Source: a virus. From it: DNA of 34,039 nt. This document shows positions 23,720 to 30,341 of this stretch, piece after piece; the first letter of the stretch is position 1; each line of letters opens with the position of its first letter. The notes beneath the pieces are model-generated. The model was given only the letters and a program-made list of their open reading frames with translations. It was not told where the DNA came from and searched no databases. The translations under genes were made by a program, and so were the position numbers. The stretch lies in IMG/VR virus record IMGVR_UViG_3300008469_000011, positions 1 to 34,039 of that record; one strand, 5' to 3'.

Positions 23720-26616
23720 TGGCAATAGGTGATTTTTTAGTAAGGACTAACTCAGCTGATACTGCTGTATTACCTAACACTGGTACTAACCTAGATACGT
23801 TGTGGGACACAACCGAAAAAAGTTATGGTTCTAGTATTACTTATGGTGCTGGCACATTTACACTACCTACTGGTATGTATCTTATCATGTACTCAGATGA
23901 GTTCTACACATCGGATTCTACTAATAACGAACGTATTACAGCGACAGGCGAGGTAGTAGTTAATGATGTAGCCACTGGTGGCTACTCTGGGGATTACATA
24001 AGAAAGGCATCTGGACAGCAGTCAATGATACTAAGCGGTGCTATGTTCCACGAAGTTACTGGTGCATCTGATGACATCAAAATTAGATTTTATAGAACTG
24101 ATAATAGTACAACTGGGGCAGTAAAAAGGGTTACAGGAACTGGTGGCGTTCAGATAATTAACTTAGATAATACTCACAAATTTGCTACTTACCAAACTAC
24201 TGCTGATGAATCTACAAGTGGTTCAACTGTAAGAACACTAAATTTATCTAGTAATCTTAGACAAGATACAGGATTTAATAGAAGTGGTTCAACTGTAACT
24301 GTATCAACTGCTGGTAGGTATTTAGTTACTTACTCAATGAAGGTGTCTGAAACAGCCACAGGTCGTGAGGACATTGTAGGTTACCTAAGAAGAAACGGTG
24401 CTACTGCTGTAGTGGGTTCATATTCTTACTGTTACTTACGTGGTTCAGATGCTTCACAGGCTGGAGCTATAACATGGACAGGTTTAGTAGATGTAGCTGC
24501 AAATGACACATTTGATATACAATGGTCTTGCCCTACAAGTGCTACAATAACTGGTGCTAGTGGAGCTACATTACAGTTCTGGCAGATACCTAGTGCTAGT
24601 AAAGAGATACTACTTGAAGCTACTGATGGTAGCTATAATGATAATGCATCATTTATTTGGGATACAATATCTCATAATGACTCTTCACTGTATAGTCATA
24701 CAGCTGGGACATCTGATATTACCATACAGGATAATGACTACACTTTAGCCTTTGCTACATTACATCAAGATGCACCTGACAGTCCTCAAAGAGCATACCC
24801 TACTGGACAGTTTAGAGTAGATGGTGTTATCGATAATACGGCAGCCAGTGCAGCGTACCACAGAAATAGTGGTGGTTCTGGGCATATAGCAATAACGACA
24901 TCATCAATTTTAACTACCCTACAATCCTCTGTAGTAGATTTTTACACGTCTACAGGGGCTGCTACTGGTACACTAACTAATGATAGTGGACAGTTGGGTT
25001 TAATATCTTTATCACAGGTGTTTGGTGTAACATATGCATTCCCTCCAGTAGTAACTTCGGTAAACCCACAAATTGACTTGGGAGACACTGGGATAGTTGC
25101 TGAGGGGGCTAATTTTGGAACGAATCAAGGTACTGGGAAGGTAGAAATAGGGGATAGTCCTATTTATGCTTCTGCTACTTTAGTTCAACAAACAGTAACT
25201 AGTTGGGGAGATACATCCATAGTATTTGATGCTGTACTTACAGGATTTACTGAAGGTAGTGTTTGGGTATTTGTTACTAGTGATTCTGGGTTAACAAGCT
25301 CAGAGGTGAAGACTAACTATGGTGTCCCTGCTTATAAAGATATAGTTAAAAGTCTTAATCCCGATATCTTACATTTATTAGATAACACCTATGTCGATGA
25401 AATGGGTAATGATGATGCTGATAATTTACAAGCAGGTAGTGTAGGATTTAATCAAAGACCTTTATGTAGAGGTGCAGTGTACTCTTGGGCAGCTAATAAC
25501 ACTGCTAGTAGAACAAAACCAGCCGATAGTCCCTATACGAATATAACAAATAAACATAAAATGAGATATGTTGGTGGGTGGGTTCAACTTGGTCAAGTAT
25601 ACTTAGTTCCTAGTGGATTCTATGAAGAAGGGGGTGGAGTTAATAATATCTACATGGTTGTTGGATTTGGTAATATCCTCCTAGGTAATATTGCAGATTC
25701 GTCTAAGAACTTTAAAATTCAAGCATATAGTGACTTTAAATTAAGTGTAAATAGACCTTATCATGTTATGGTATTTTTTGAGGATGCTAATACTCTTGGT
25801 GAGTTTGGTATGTATGTTGATGGTGTTAAAGTCTCTAAGACAGATGGCAATCCATTAACATCTACTGATGGTATGAGTACACACTCTGGTGACTGGTCTT
25901 ATGGTCAACCAGATGGTACACTCGATACTGGTGGTACAGATATCCAATATCCATCAGCACCAAACCTTGACATAAACTACTTTGGTACTTGGTCTGCTTT
26001 AGGTGGTGGTGCTCCGTTGAGTGCTGAAACTATCAGAGTTGATTTATTTGAGAAGGGTGCAATAGAAACTGATTTAATCACATCTGGTACTGAATCAGAC
26101 ATGCAGCTACAAGTTGATGCTTTAGCTAATACTGGTTATATAGATAAACCATTACCATTAAAAGTATCAAAGACTGGTGGGGATTTAAGACTTGAATTAG
26201 ATAACATTACTTTTGACAGTAGGTGCTCAATGCACATACAGTGGATGGGAACTACAGGACAAACACTTACAGTAGTGAATAATGGAACTTCTAATTGTGA
26301 TTTATCTTTTTGCTCAACACCATACAACGGAAGCATTTTAGTAGAGAACCCTGTTACGTTCACTGTGTATGGTCTTATTACTGGTTCAATATTTGAGATA
26401 TATGACAATGAAGTGGTTAATTTAGAAAACCATGATACTAAATTATCCTATACCAATAATTCAGGAACTTCATTTCAGTATAGTCACAATGGTATCAATA
26501 ATGATATATTTGTAAAAATGTTTGCTGATGGATATAAAGAAGTTATAGTCCCATTTACATTAGTAGGACAAGACCAAACTTTAACATTAACACCAGAAAA
26601 GGAGATAAATGCTTGA
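23719..26616 (+). CDS. Large multi-domain adhesin/fibre: three jelly-roll modules, IPT/TIG, LamG-like C-terminus
   Basis: The 965-residue protein has three N-terminal beta modules of about 140 residues each (about 1-150, 155-295, 296-435). They share 'G.y.l.ys..f' and 'r.....ga..vv' patterns like C1q/TNF-type jelly rolls (for example ATGREDIVGYLRRNGATAVV). An IPT/TIG-type immunoglobulin domain follows at about 441-535 (FPPVVTSVNPQIDLGDTGI, then NFGTNQGTGKVEIGD). Next is a LamG-like domain at about 540-790 and a beta C-terminal module at about 800-965, both related to the previous protein. This is the make-up of a long, surface-exposed fibre or head/tail decoration that binds host or environmental glycans. 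The start overlaps the previous stop (TAATG), and the end overlaps the next start by eight bases. Confidence 0.65.
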   Translation: MAIGDFLVRTNSADTAVLPNTGTNLDTLWDTTEKSYGSSITYGAGTFTLPTGMYLIMYSDEFYTSDSTNNERITATGEVVVNDVATGGYSGDYIRKASGQQSMILSGAMFHEVTGASDDIKIRFYRTDNSTTGAVKRVTGTGGVQIINLDNTHKFATYQTTADESTSGSTVRTLNLSSNLRQDTGFNRSGSTVTVSTAGRYLVTYSMKVSETATGREDIVGYLRRNGATAVVGSYSYCYLRGSDASQAGAITWTGLVDVAANDTFDIQWSCPTSATITGASGATLQFWQIPSASKEILLEATDGSYNDNASFIWDTISHNDSSLYSHTAGTSDITIQDNDYTLAFATLHQDAPDSPQRAYPTGQFRVDGVIDNTAASAAYHRNSGGSGHIAITTSSILTTLQSSVVDFYTSTGAATGTLTNDSGQLGLISLSQVFGVTYAFPPVVTSVNPQIDLGDTGIVAEGANFGTNQGTGKVEIGDSPIYASATLVQQTVTSWGDTSIVFDAVLTGFTEGSVWVFVTSDSGLTSSEVKTNYGVPAYKDIVKSLNPDILHLLDNTYVDEMGNDDADNLQAGSVGFNQRPLCRGAVYSWAANNTASRTKPADSPYTNITNKHKMRYVGGWVQLGQVYLVPSGFYEEGGGVNNIYMVVGFGNILLGNIADSSKNFKIQAYSDFKLSVNRPYHVMVFFEDANTLGEFGMYVDGVKVSKTDGNPLTSTDGMSTHSGDWSYGQPDGTLDTGGTDIQYPSAPNLDINYFGTWSALGGGAPLSAETIRVDLFEKGAIETDLITSGTESDMQLQVDALANTGYIDKPLPLKVSKTGGDLRLELDNITFDSRCSMHIQWMGTTGQTLTVVNNGTSNCDLSFCSTPYNGSILVENPVTFTVYGLITGSIFEIYDNEVVNLENHDTKLSYTNNSGTSFQYSHNGINNDIFVKMFADGYKEVIVPFTLVGQDQTLTLTPEKEINA

Positions 26617-26932
26617 TATAACAAGAGCTGGAATGACCCAATTAACTGACAGTCAAGGAGTTAAAGGTGACTGGATAGTAACTTTAGACAAGGAGGAGTT
26701 ATTCAAGTTGTCTAAAGATTACAACGTGGAACAGGTATTTGAGATTAGAGATGTCATTAAGAAAATGATGGACTACGCTCATAAAGAAGGAGCAAACGAG
26801 GCTAATACCCTTGCAAAGGTAAGGCTAGATACGGTAATTACTCAAGGTGATTCAAAGCTAGATATCCTAAAAGCTGAAAATGAAAGATTAGCGGTAGCTC
26901 TACAAAAGCATATATTAGGTGAGGAGATTTAA
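26609..26932 (+). CDS. Small coiled-coil protein, unknown function
   Basis: The 107-residue protein has an N-terminal segment of about 30 residues with strand pattern (GVKGDWIVTLDKEELFKLSK), a central helix (VFEIRDVIKKMMDYAHKEGA) and a C-terminal heptad-like helix (LDILKAENERLAVALQKHIL), so it is probably an oligomer or chaperone. AAAGGAG at 26598-26604 serves as ribosome binding site, and the start overlaps the fibre gene by eight bases. The stop codon is inside the repeated decamer at 26927-26936. Position after a fibre suggests an assembly factor, but no family is recognised. Confidence 0.6.
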   Translation: MLDITRAGMTQLTDSQGVKGDWIVTLDKEELFKLSKDYNVEQVFEIRDVIKKMMDYAHKEGANEANTLAKVRLDTVITQGDSKLDILKAENERLAVALQKHILGEEI

Positions 26933-26936
26933 GGTA
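26927..26936 (+). repeat. Copy 2 of the intergenic decamer ATTTAAGGTA
   Basis: Identical to the copy at 22414-22423. It overlaps the TAA stop codon of the small coiled-coil gene and lies 92 bases before the next gene's start. Confidence 0.35.
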
Positions 26937-26957
26937 AGTTGGTTATAGAAAAAGAGG

Positions 26958-26999
26958 TGTTAAGTTCCATACTTAATTAACAACTAATTACTGTTAAGT
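26958..26999 (+). promoter_or_regulatory. Alternating inverted repeats in the leader of the 482-residue structural gene
   Basis: In the 95-base gap 26933-27027 the hexamer ACTTAA at 26971-26976 can pair with TTAAGT on either side (26960-26965 with a five-base loop, or 26994-26999). A further perfect stem ATTACT/AGTAAT with loop GTTA overlaps the right-hand copy. The two pairings exclude each other, as in attenuators or riboswitch-like leaders. The stems are short and AT-rich, so chance is possible. Confidence 0.3.
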
Positions 27000-27027
27000 A
27001 ATAATCACAATAATATAAAGGATTACA

Positions 27028-28476
27028 ATGGCAACTATAGATTTAAGTAATTACTCTACTGGTTTATTCCAAGCTACCTCTAATACATTTAACGATGGTA
27101 ATGTATTTTTTGACAAAGCAGCTGGTACAATTGAGTTTGGGGATGCAACCGACTATCCAACGCTAGATTTATCTGGGCATGGTGGTGGAGCATCAGATGC
27201 TAACCCACTAGTTAGATTAGATGGTTTAAAGTTTGAGGCAATATATGCCTTTGAAAACCAAGAAAGAAAGGTTGATGAAGACCTAAGAAAGTATAACAGA
27301 TGGACTTCTGGTACATTTAAATTTGGTGGGTCTTATAACTTTATCAATGGTCGTGTACCAGCAAATGATGCTACTAGAGCACTAATTCGTGGTTCTGGTT
27401 GGAATGAGATTGATGCTAGTGGTGCAACTACTCGTATCTACTTCGGTGTAAAAGGATTGGGTGCTATTGAGGCAAGCTCTGCTCCATACTATCAGGCATC
27501 ACAATATGCAACTTCTGCTGACTTTGTTAAAGGTGGAAACATTGATGAAGCCACACAGGTGTTTGGTGATGCATCTAATGGTGACTTTGACAACACGGCT
27601 AACTCTATGTATATGAGTATTCGTACTTACGGTAAAAACTACGACAGAGTTAACACAGCTGGTACATTAGGTATCGCTGAACTTGGTGGGTACTCAACGG
27701 GTGCTGCATTGAACGAAAGTGACCACCTTACAACTGTGCCAGCGACATACCCACTAGCTGACGTATATACATCACCTACTGGAAACTTTGTAGGCCTAGA
27801 ATTAGAGAAGTTAGCTGTAGCTCAAACTGAGTCTGGCTTTGCTGGTGCGGATGCCGATTTCACATGGGTTCTACATAACCCTAGTGGTGCTACCCTAGAC
27901 CAGTGTGTTGCATATCTTGATGCTATTGCACAGGCAAATGCTATAGTTACAACAGGGGAAGCTTTGTTGAATGGTAAAGACTATGATACATGGTATGAGT
28001 ATACTGCAACTGGTAAAATTAGACCTGTTACTGGGGCTAATGATGGACTTGGTGTATTTATTGAGAACCTACCTGTAGCAGATAGAACAAGTATTGAGTT
28101 TAAAGATGACTCCGAGACTACTGCTGTTTATCCTGTTTATACTTCTGTATCTGTTGAGATTGGTCAAGGTGCTATAGATGACCCCGAAGCATGGTTTCAT
28201 GTGTTTCTAGCTACTGGTTATAACTCTGCTGGTGCTACAACGTATACGGATGCCTCTAGTGCACCAGTTAAAGGAGATGCTGATAATACATCTGCATTCA
28301 TTACTGGGGCTGATACGTTATTCACATTCTCTCATGACTTTACAACTAATGGTACAACTAATGTTGTTGCACTGTGTGAGGGTGATGGTGGTGTAACTCA
28401 AGCGAAAACTGCATTTACAATTGCTGATGCTGCGGTATCACAATCTTGTTCACCGTCCACCGAGACAAATGTTTAA
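27028..28476 (+). CDS. Probable abundant virion structural protein, unknown family
   Basis: The 482-residue protein is Gly/Ala/Thr/Asp-rich and beta-strand-rich, without signal peptide, membrane span or catalytic motif. Landmarks are MATIDLSNYSTGLFQAT, a conserved-looking acidic/aromatic stretch with RLDGLKFEAIYAFEN and KYNRWTSGTFKFGGSYNF at about residues 66-115, and C-terminal SVEIGQGAIDDPEAWFHV and FTFSHDFTTNGTTNVVAL, which resembles an Ig-like end domain. It has a strong ribosome binding site (AAAGGA at 27017-27022), and both flanks are the largest gaps in this region, suggesting separately regulated high expression. It may be a decoration, fibre shaft or whisker protein. I cannot assign a family. 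Confidence 0.55.
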   Translation: MATIDLSNYSTGLFQATSNTFNDGNVFFDKAAGTIEFGDATDYPTLDLSGHGGGASDANPLVRLDGLKFEAIYAFENQERKVDEDLRKYNRWTSGTFKFGGSYNFINGRVPANDATRALIRGSGWNEIDASGATTRIYFGVKGLGAIEASSAPYYQASQYATSADFVKGGNIDEATQVFGDASNGDFDNTANSMYMSIRTYGKNYDRVNTAGTLGIAELGGYSTGAALNESDHLTTVPATYPLADVYTSPTGNFVGLELEKLAVAQTESGFAGADADFTWVLHNPSGATLDQCVAYLDAIAQANAIVTTGEALLNGKDYDTWYEYTATGKIRPVTGANDGLGVFIENLPVADRTSIEFKDDSETTAVYPVYTSVSVEIGQGAIDDPEAWFHVFLATGYNSAGATTYTDASSAPVKGDADNTSAFITGADTLFTFSHDFTTNGTTNVVALCEGDGGVTQAKTAFTIADAAVSQSCSPSTETNV

Positions 28477-28487
28477 GTTTATCATCT

Positions 28488-28497
28488 GTTTAAGGTA
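28488..28497 (+). repeat. Copy 3 of the intergenic decamer (GTTTAAGGTA)
   Basis: It matches nine of ten bases of the copies at 22414 and 26927 and lies 21 bases upstream of a TATAAT. A partial duplicate, GTTTAAG, is at 28471-28477 across the preceding stop codon. Confidence 0.35.
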
Positions 28498-28517
28498 AAA
28501 TACTGCTTGTAGTAGTG

Positions 28518-28523
28518 TATAAT
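28518..28523 (+). promoter_or_regulatory. Candidate -10 box (TATAAT) before the 28583-30249 gene block
   Basis: A perfect TATAAT, with TG directly before it, lies in the 106-base gap 28477-28582. No good -35 hexamer is seen at normal spacing; the repeated decamer ends 20 bases upstream. A start near 28530 would put the UUCG hairpin (28537-28556) at the 5' end of the transcript, the same order as at 3633-3723. Confidence 0.4.
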
Positions 28524-28536
28524 GCAGAAATTTATA

Positions 28537-28556
28537 AGGCTCTCTTCGGAGGGTCT
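28537..28556 (+). terminator. Hairpin with UUCG tetraloop
   Basis: Bases 28537-28544 (AGGCTCTC) pair with 28549-28556 (GAGGGTCT) around TTCG, closed by a C-G pair, the extra-stable cUUCGg loop. There are six Watson-Crick and two G-U pairs. It may terminate transcription of the 482-residue gene, although the following TACTTAAATTTAA is only weakly T-rich, or it may stabilise a leader RNA started at the TATAAT just upstream. Confidence 0.5.
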
Positions 28557-28582
28557 ACTTAAATTTAATAAAGGAGTAGTAT

Positions 28583-28897
28583 ATGTTAATTAAATATAGA
28601 GCATCGAAGATAACTATAGAGATACCAAAACCTCAATCAGAGCCTTGGGTTCATATAGTTATAAATAAAATGGAAGTTGATGAAGAAACTAATAATGTAT
28701 TGAATGCTTACCCACAGTTTGAATATATATCAAACCCTTTATCTAGGGTTGGAACAGATATACTTAGGTTTGGTGACCCAGTGTCACAAGAGCTAGTTAG
28801 TATAAGTGGTTATGGTATAGCATCTGCACTTACTGCGTACGTAAAGCAAGTTGTTAATGATAAATACGGGGAGGATGCCTTATATGCCAGTAGTTAG
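28583..28897 (+). CDS. Hypothetical 104-residue phage protein
   Basis: The protein has a beta-rich N-terminal half (MLIKYRASKITIEIPKPQSE, then WVHIVINKMEVDEE) and a C-terminal part with ILRFGDPVSQELVSISGYGI and a final helix (SALTAYVKQVVNDKYG). No signal peptide or membrane span is seen. AAAGGAG at 28571-28577 is an excellent ribosome binding site six bases before the ATG. It is the first gene after the promoter-like gap and hairpin, and it overlaps the next gene by 14 bases when the preferred start of that gene is used. It heads a four-gene tightly overlapping block that probably makes tail-tip or fibre parts. The function is unknown. Confidence 0.6.
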   Translation: MLIKYRASKITIEIPKPQSEPWVHIVINKMEVDEETNNVLNAYPQFEYISNPLSRVGTDILRFGDPVSQELVSISGYGIASALTAYVKQVVNDKYGEDALYASS

Positions 28898-29732
28898 TAG
28901 TATAGATGGGGAGAACCGTTTAATTTATTTACATTCTGATACTGTAAATGCTTCTGTACATCCTTTAGAGATATATAAAGATGTCAGAAGATTACGTAAA
29001 GAACAGGAAGAATTACGAAAGTATACTAATTTTATGAAGGGGGATGGTAATATCTCTAAAGGTGGTGGTAAGTATACCGAAAGATACTTCACGTTACTGG
29101 AGGGTGCTAGGATAGTGCCCTATGATATAAGCCACGTTTTATCTATTACAGGTACTATTATTACAGATGATGGTAAAGAGGGTGTGTATTGTTTCAACAG
29201 AGCACCATTAACCGCTGGGGTACAGGTAGATATTCAATACATCCCACCACAGGTAGAGGTGATAGTTGCTGAAAGTAGTTACGGTGGTGGTACTACAGCA
29301 CAGGCTATTTGGGAGTACCAAGATAGAACCTTGTCCAATAATGTAACTATTGATAACGATATGATACACGATGCTCTTAATACTTATGATAGTAAAGATG
29401 AGTGGAAAGCAGATACTACAGGTCTTGCCACCTCTAATGATATTATGCAAGTAACTATTGAAGACAGCACAATACATCAAGCTCTTAATACTTACGACAG
29501 TAAAGATGAGTGGAAGGCAGATATCACGGGTCTTGCCACAGGTGACCAAGTGACACAAGCAGTCACTGATATTAACCAAAGTATAACAGATGCCCAATTA
29601 GGTAATTGGGAACTTATAGGTAATCAGTTAATCATTAAAGGTACTAATGACCAAGAAATAGCTAGGTTTAACTTATTTGATGCTGCTGGTAATCCTACCA
29701 TGAGAGCTGTGTACAAAAGGGAGAGAGTATGA
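28884..29732 (+). CDS. Probable structural/fibre protein with a 36-residue tandem repeat
   Basis: I place the start at ATG 28884 because GGGGAGG (28868-28874) lies nine bases upstream; the in-frame ATGs at 28851 and 28875 are poorly spaced from it. The product is 282 residues. The N-terminal part has PVVSSIDGENRLIYLHSD and a helix, 'VRRLRKEQEELRKYTNFM', followed by a beta domain with ISHVLSITGTIITDDG and VQVDIQYIPPQVEV. Two 36-residue repeats follow, each with ALNTYDSKDEWKAD and TGLAT, then a helix and a C-terminal FNLFDAAGNPTMRAVYKRER motif. This C-terminal pattern ('i.r..L.d..G.pt...v..R') is frequent in phage proteins of unknown role encoded with Ig-like partners. It overlaps the next gene by four bases. 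Confidence 0.6.
   Translation: MPVVSSIDGENRLIYLHSDTVNASVHPLEIYKDVRRLRKEQEELRKYTNFMKGDGNISKGGGKYTERYFTLLEGARIVPYDISHVLSITGTIITDDGKEGVYCFNRAPLTAGVQVDIQYIPPQVEVIVAESSYGGGTTAQAIWEYQDRTLSNNVTIDNDMIHDALNTYDSKDEWKADTTGLATSNDIMQVTIEDSTIHQALNTYDSKDEWKADITGLATGDQVTQAVTDINQSITDAQLGNWELIGNQLIIKGTNDQEIARFNLFDAAGNPTMRAVYKRERV
29371..29545 (+). repeat. 108-base tandem repeat within the structural gene
   Basis: Units of 36 codons begin near 29374 and 29482. Both encode ALNTYDSKDEWKAD...TGLAT, and their DNA differs mostly at silent positions, for example TATGATAGT versus TACGACAGT. Confidence 0.7.
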
Positions 29733-29938
29733 GTTTTATAACTATGGGTATGGGGGATGATGGTCTAGCAGACTCTGTGGTGATTAATATAGAGAATGAT
29801 AGTGTTTTAGAAGTGACAATGGATAAACAAACTATACAGACGAAAACAGAGGTGTCTCCTATCGAGGTAGATATCCAAGAGTTCACTATAGGCATCTCTG
29901 TTGACACAGACAACATACAAACACAAGGAGTTAGCTGA
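29729..29938 (+). CDS. Small 69-residue phage protein, unknown
   Basis: The protein is acidic and strand-rich, with an alternating pattern across its length (SVVINIENDSVLEVTMDKQ, SPIEVDIQEFTIGISVD). It may be a small beta-prism or fibre-associated protein. It has no signal or membrane segment. Translation appears coupled on both sides: the ATG overlaps the previous stop (ATGA), with AAAGGGAGAG upstream, and the TGA overlaps the next ATG. It is unlikely to be spurious because it fits exactly between two overlapping genes, but I do not recognise a family. Confidence 0.6.
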   Translation: MSFITMGMGDDGLADSVVINIENDSVLEVTMDKQTIQTKTEVSPIEVDIQEFTIGISVDTDNIQTQGVS

Positions 29939-30249
29939 TGGAACTATTACAGGTCACAAAATTACAAGGTCAAATTATTTACCCAGAGGAAAGTATATCT
30001 TTTAAGGTAACTAAAAAAGATGGTAGTCAATTCTCAGATACTGCAACTATGGATGTTGAGATTAGAAACTACAAAGGTGAAAAGATAGATACTAAAAGTT
30101 TCTTATTAAGTCAAGATAAGGTCTACTTTGATATTGCATACACTGATACAGCATCTTGGGAACGAGGTAAAGAATACACTATGTGGTGTAGATATTTAGA
30201 TGGTGACGTAAATAATGTTGTTACTGATATAACCATGAAAGTACAGTAG
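29938..30249 (+). CDS. Ig-like/beta-sandwich phage protein, possible baseplate or fibre-tip part
   Basis: The 103-residue protein consists of a single predicted beta-sandwich: 'i.ype.sisFkVtkkDGsqfsD.at.dVeIrnykGekid', 'dkvyFdIaytdTasWergkeYtmwcRyldGdv..vvtditmkVQ'. This order resembles the N-terminal domain of BppU-type baseplate proteins and other phage Ig-like modules in which a DG turn follows the second strand and a T..l..G.Y motif precedes the last strands. It is the last clear gene of the plus-strand late block, overlapping the previous gene by one base, before the bidirectional hairpin. Its role in the virion is inferred. Confidence 0.55.
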   Translation: MELLQVTKLQGQIIYPEESISFKVTKKDGSQFSDTATMDVEIRNYKGEKIDTKSFLLSQDKVYFDIAYTDTASWERGKEYTMWCRYLDGDVNNVVTDITMKVQ

Positions 30250-30250
30250 T

Positions 30251-30313
30251 ATGCAAGAGTCTTATGGGCAACAATTCATAAACCATTGGATTGCTACACA
30301 ACAGAATAAATAG
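30251..30313 (+). CDS. Possible 20-residue peptide ORF before the convergent terminator
   Basis: An ATG one base after the preceding stop opens a 20-codon frame (MQESYGQQFINHWIATQQNK) ending at TAG 30311-30313, three bases before the hairpin. It has no visible ribosome binding site of its own and could only be made by coupling. It may be chance. Confidence 0.25.
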   Translation: MQESYGQQFINHWIATQQNK

Positions 30314-30315
30314 AC

Positions 30316-30335
30316 GAAGACCTCTAGGGGTCTTC
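30316..30335. terminator. Bidirectional terminator between convergent late and early gene blocks
   Basis: GAAGACC (30316-30322) and GGTCTTC (30329-30335) form a perfect 7-bp stem, extendable by one T-G pair, around CTAG. It lies between the ends of the plus-strand gene at 30249 and the minus-strand gene at 30342. The flanks on both sides are AT-rich (CTACTATTTA to the right, TCTATTTATT on the minus strand), so it can act in both directions. Confidence 0.65.
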
Positions 30336-30341
30336 TACTAT

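Noticed and set aside
29208-29597. 129-codon minus-strand frame
   Set aside because: It is antisense to a well-supported structural gene with repeats, and its own apparent repeats only mirror that gene's tandem duplication.
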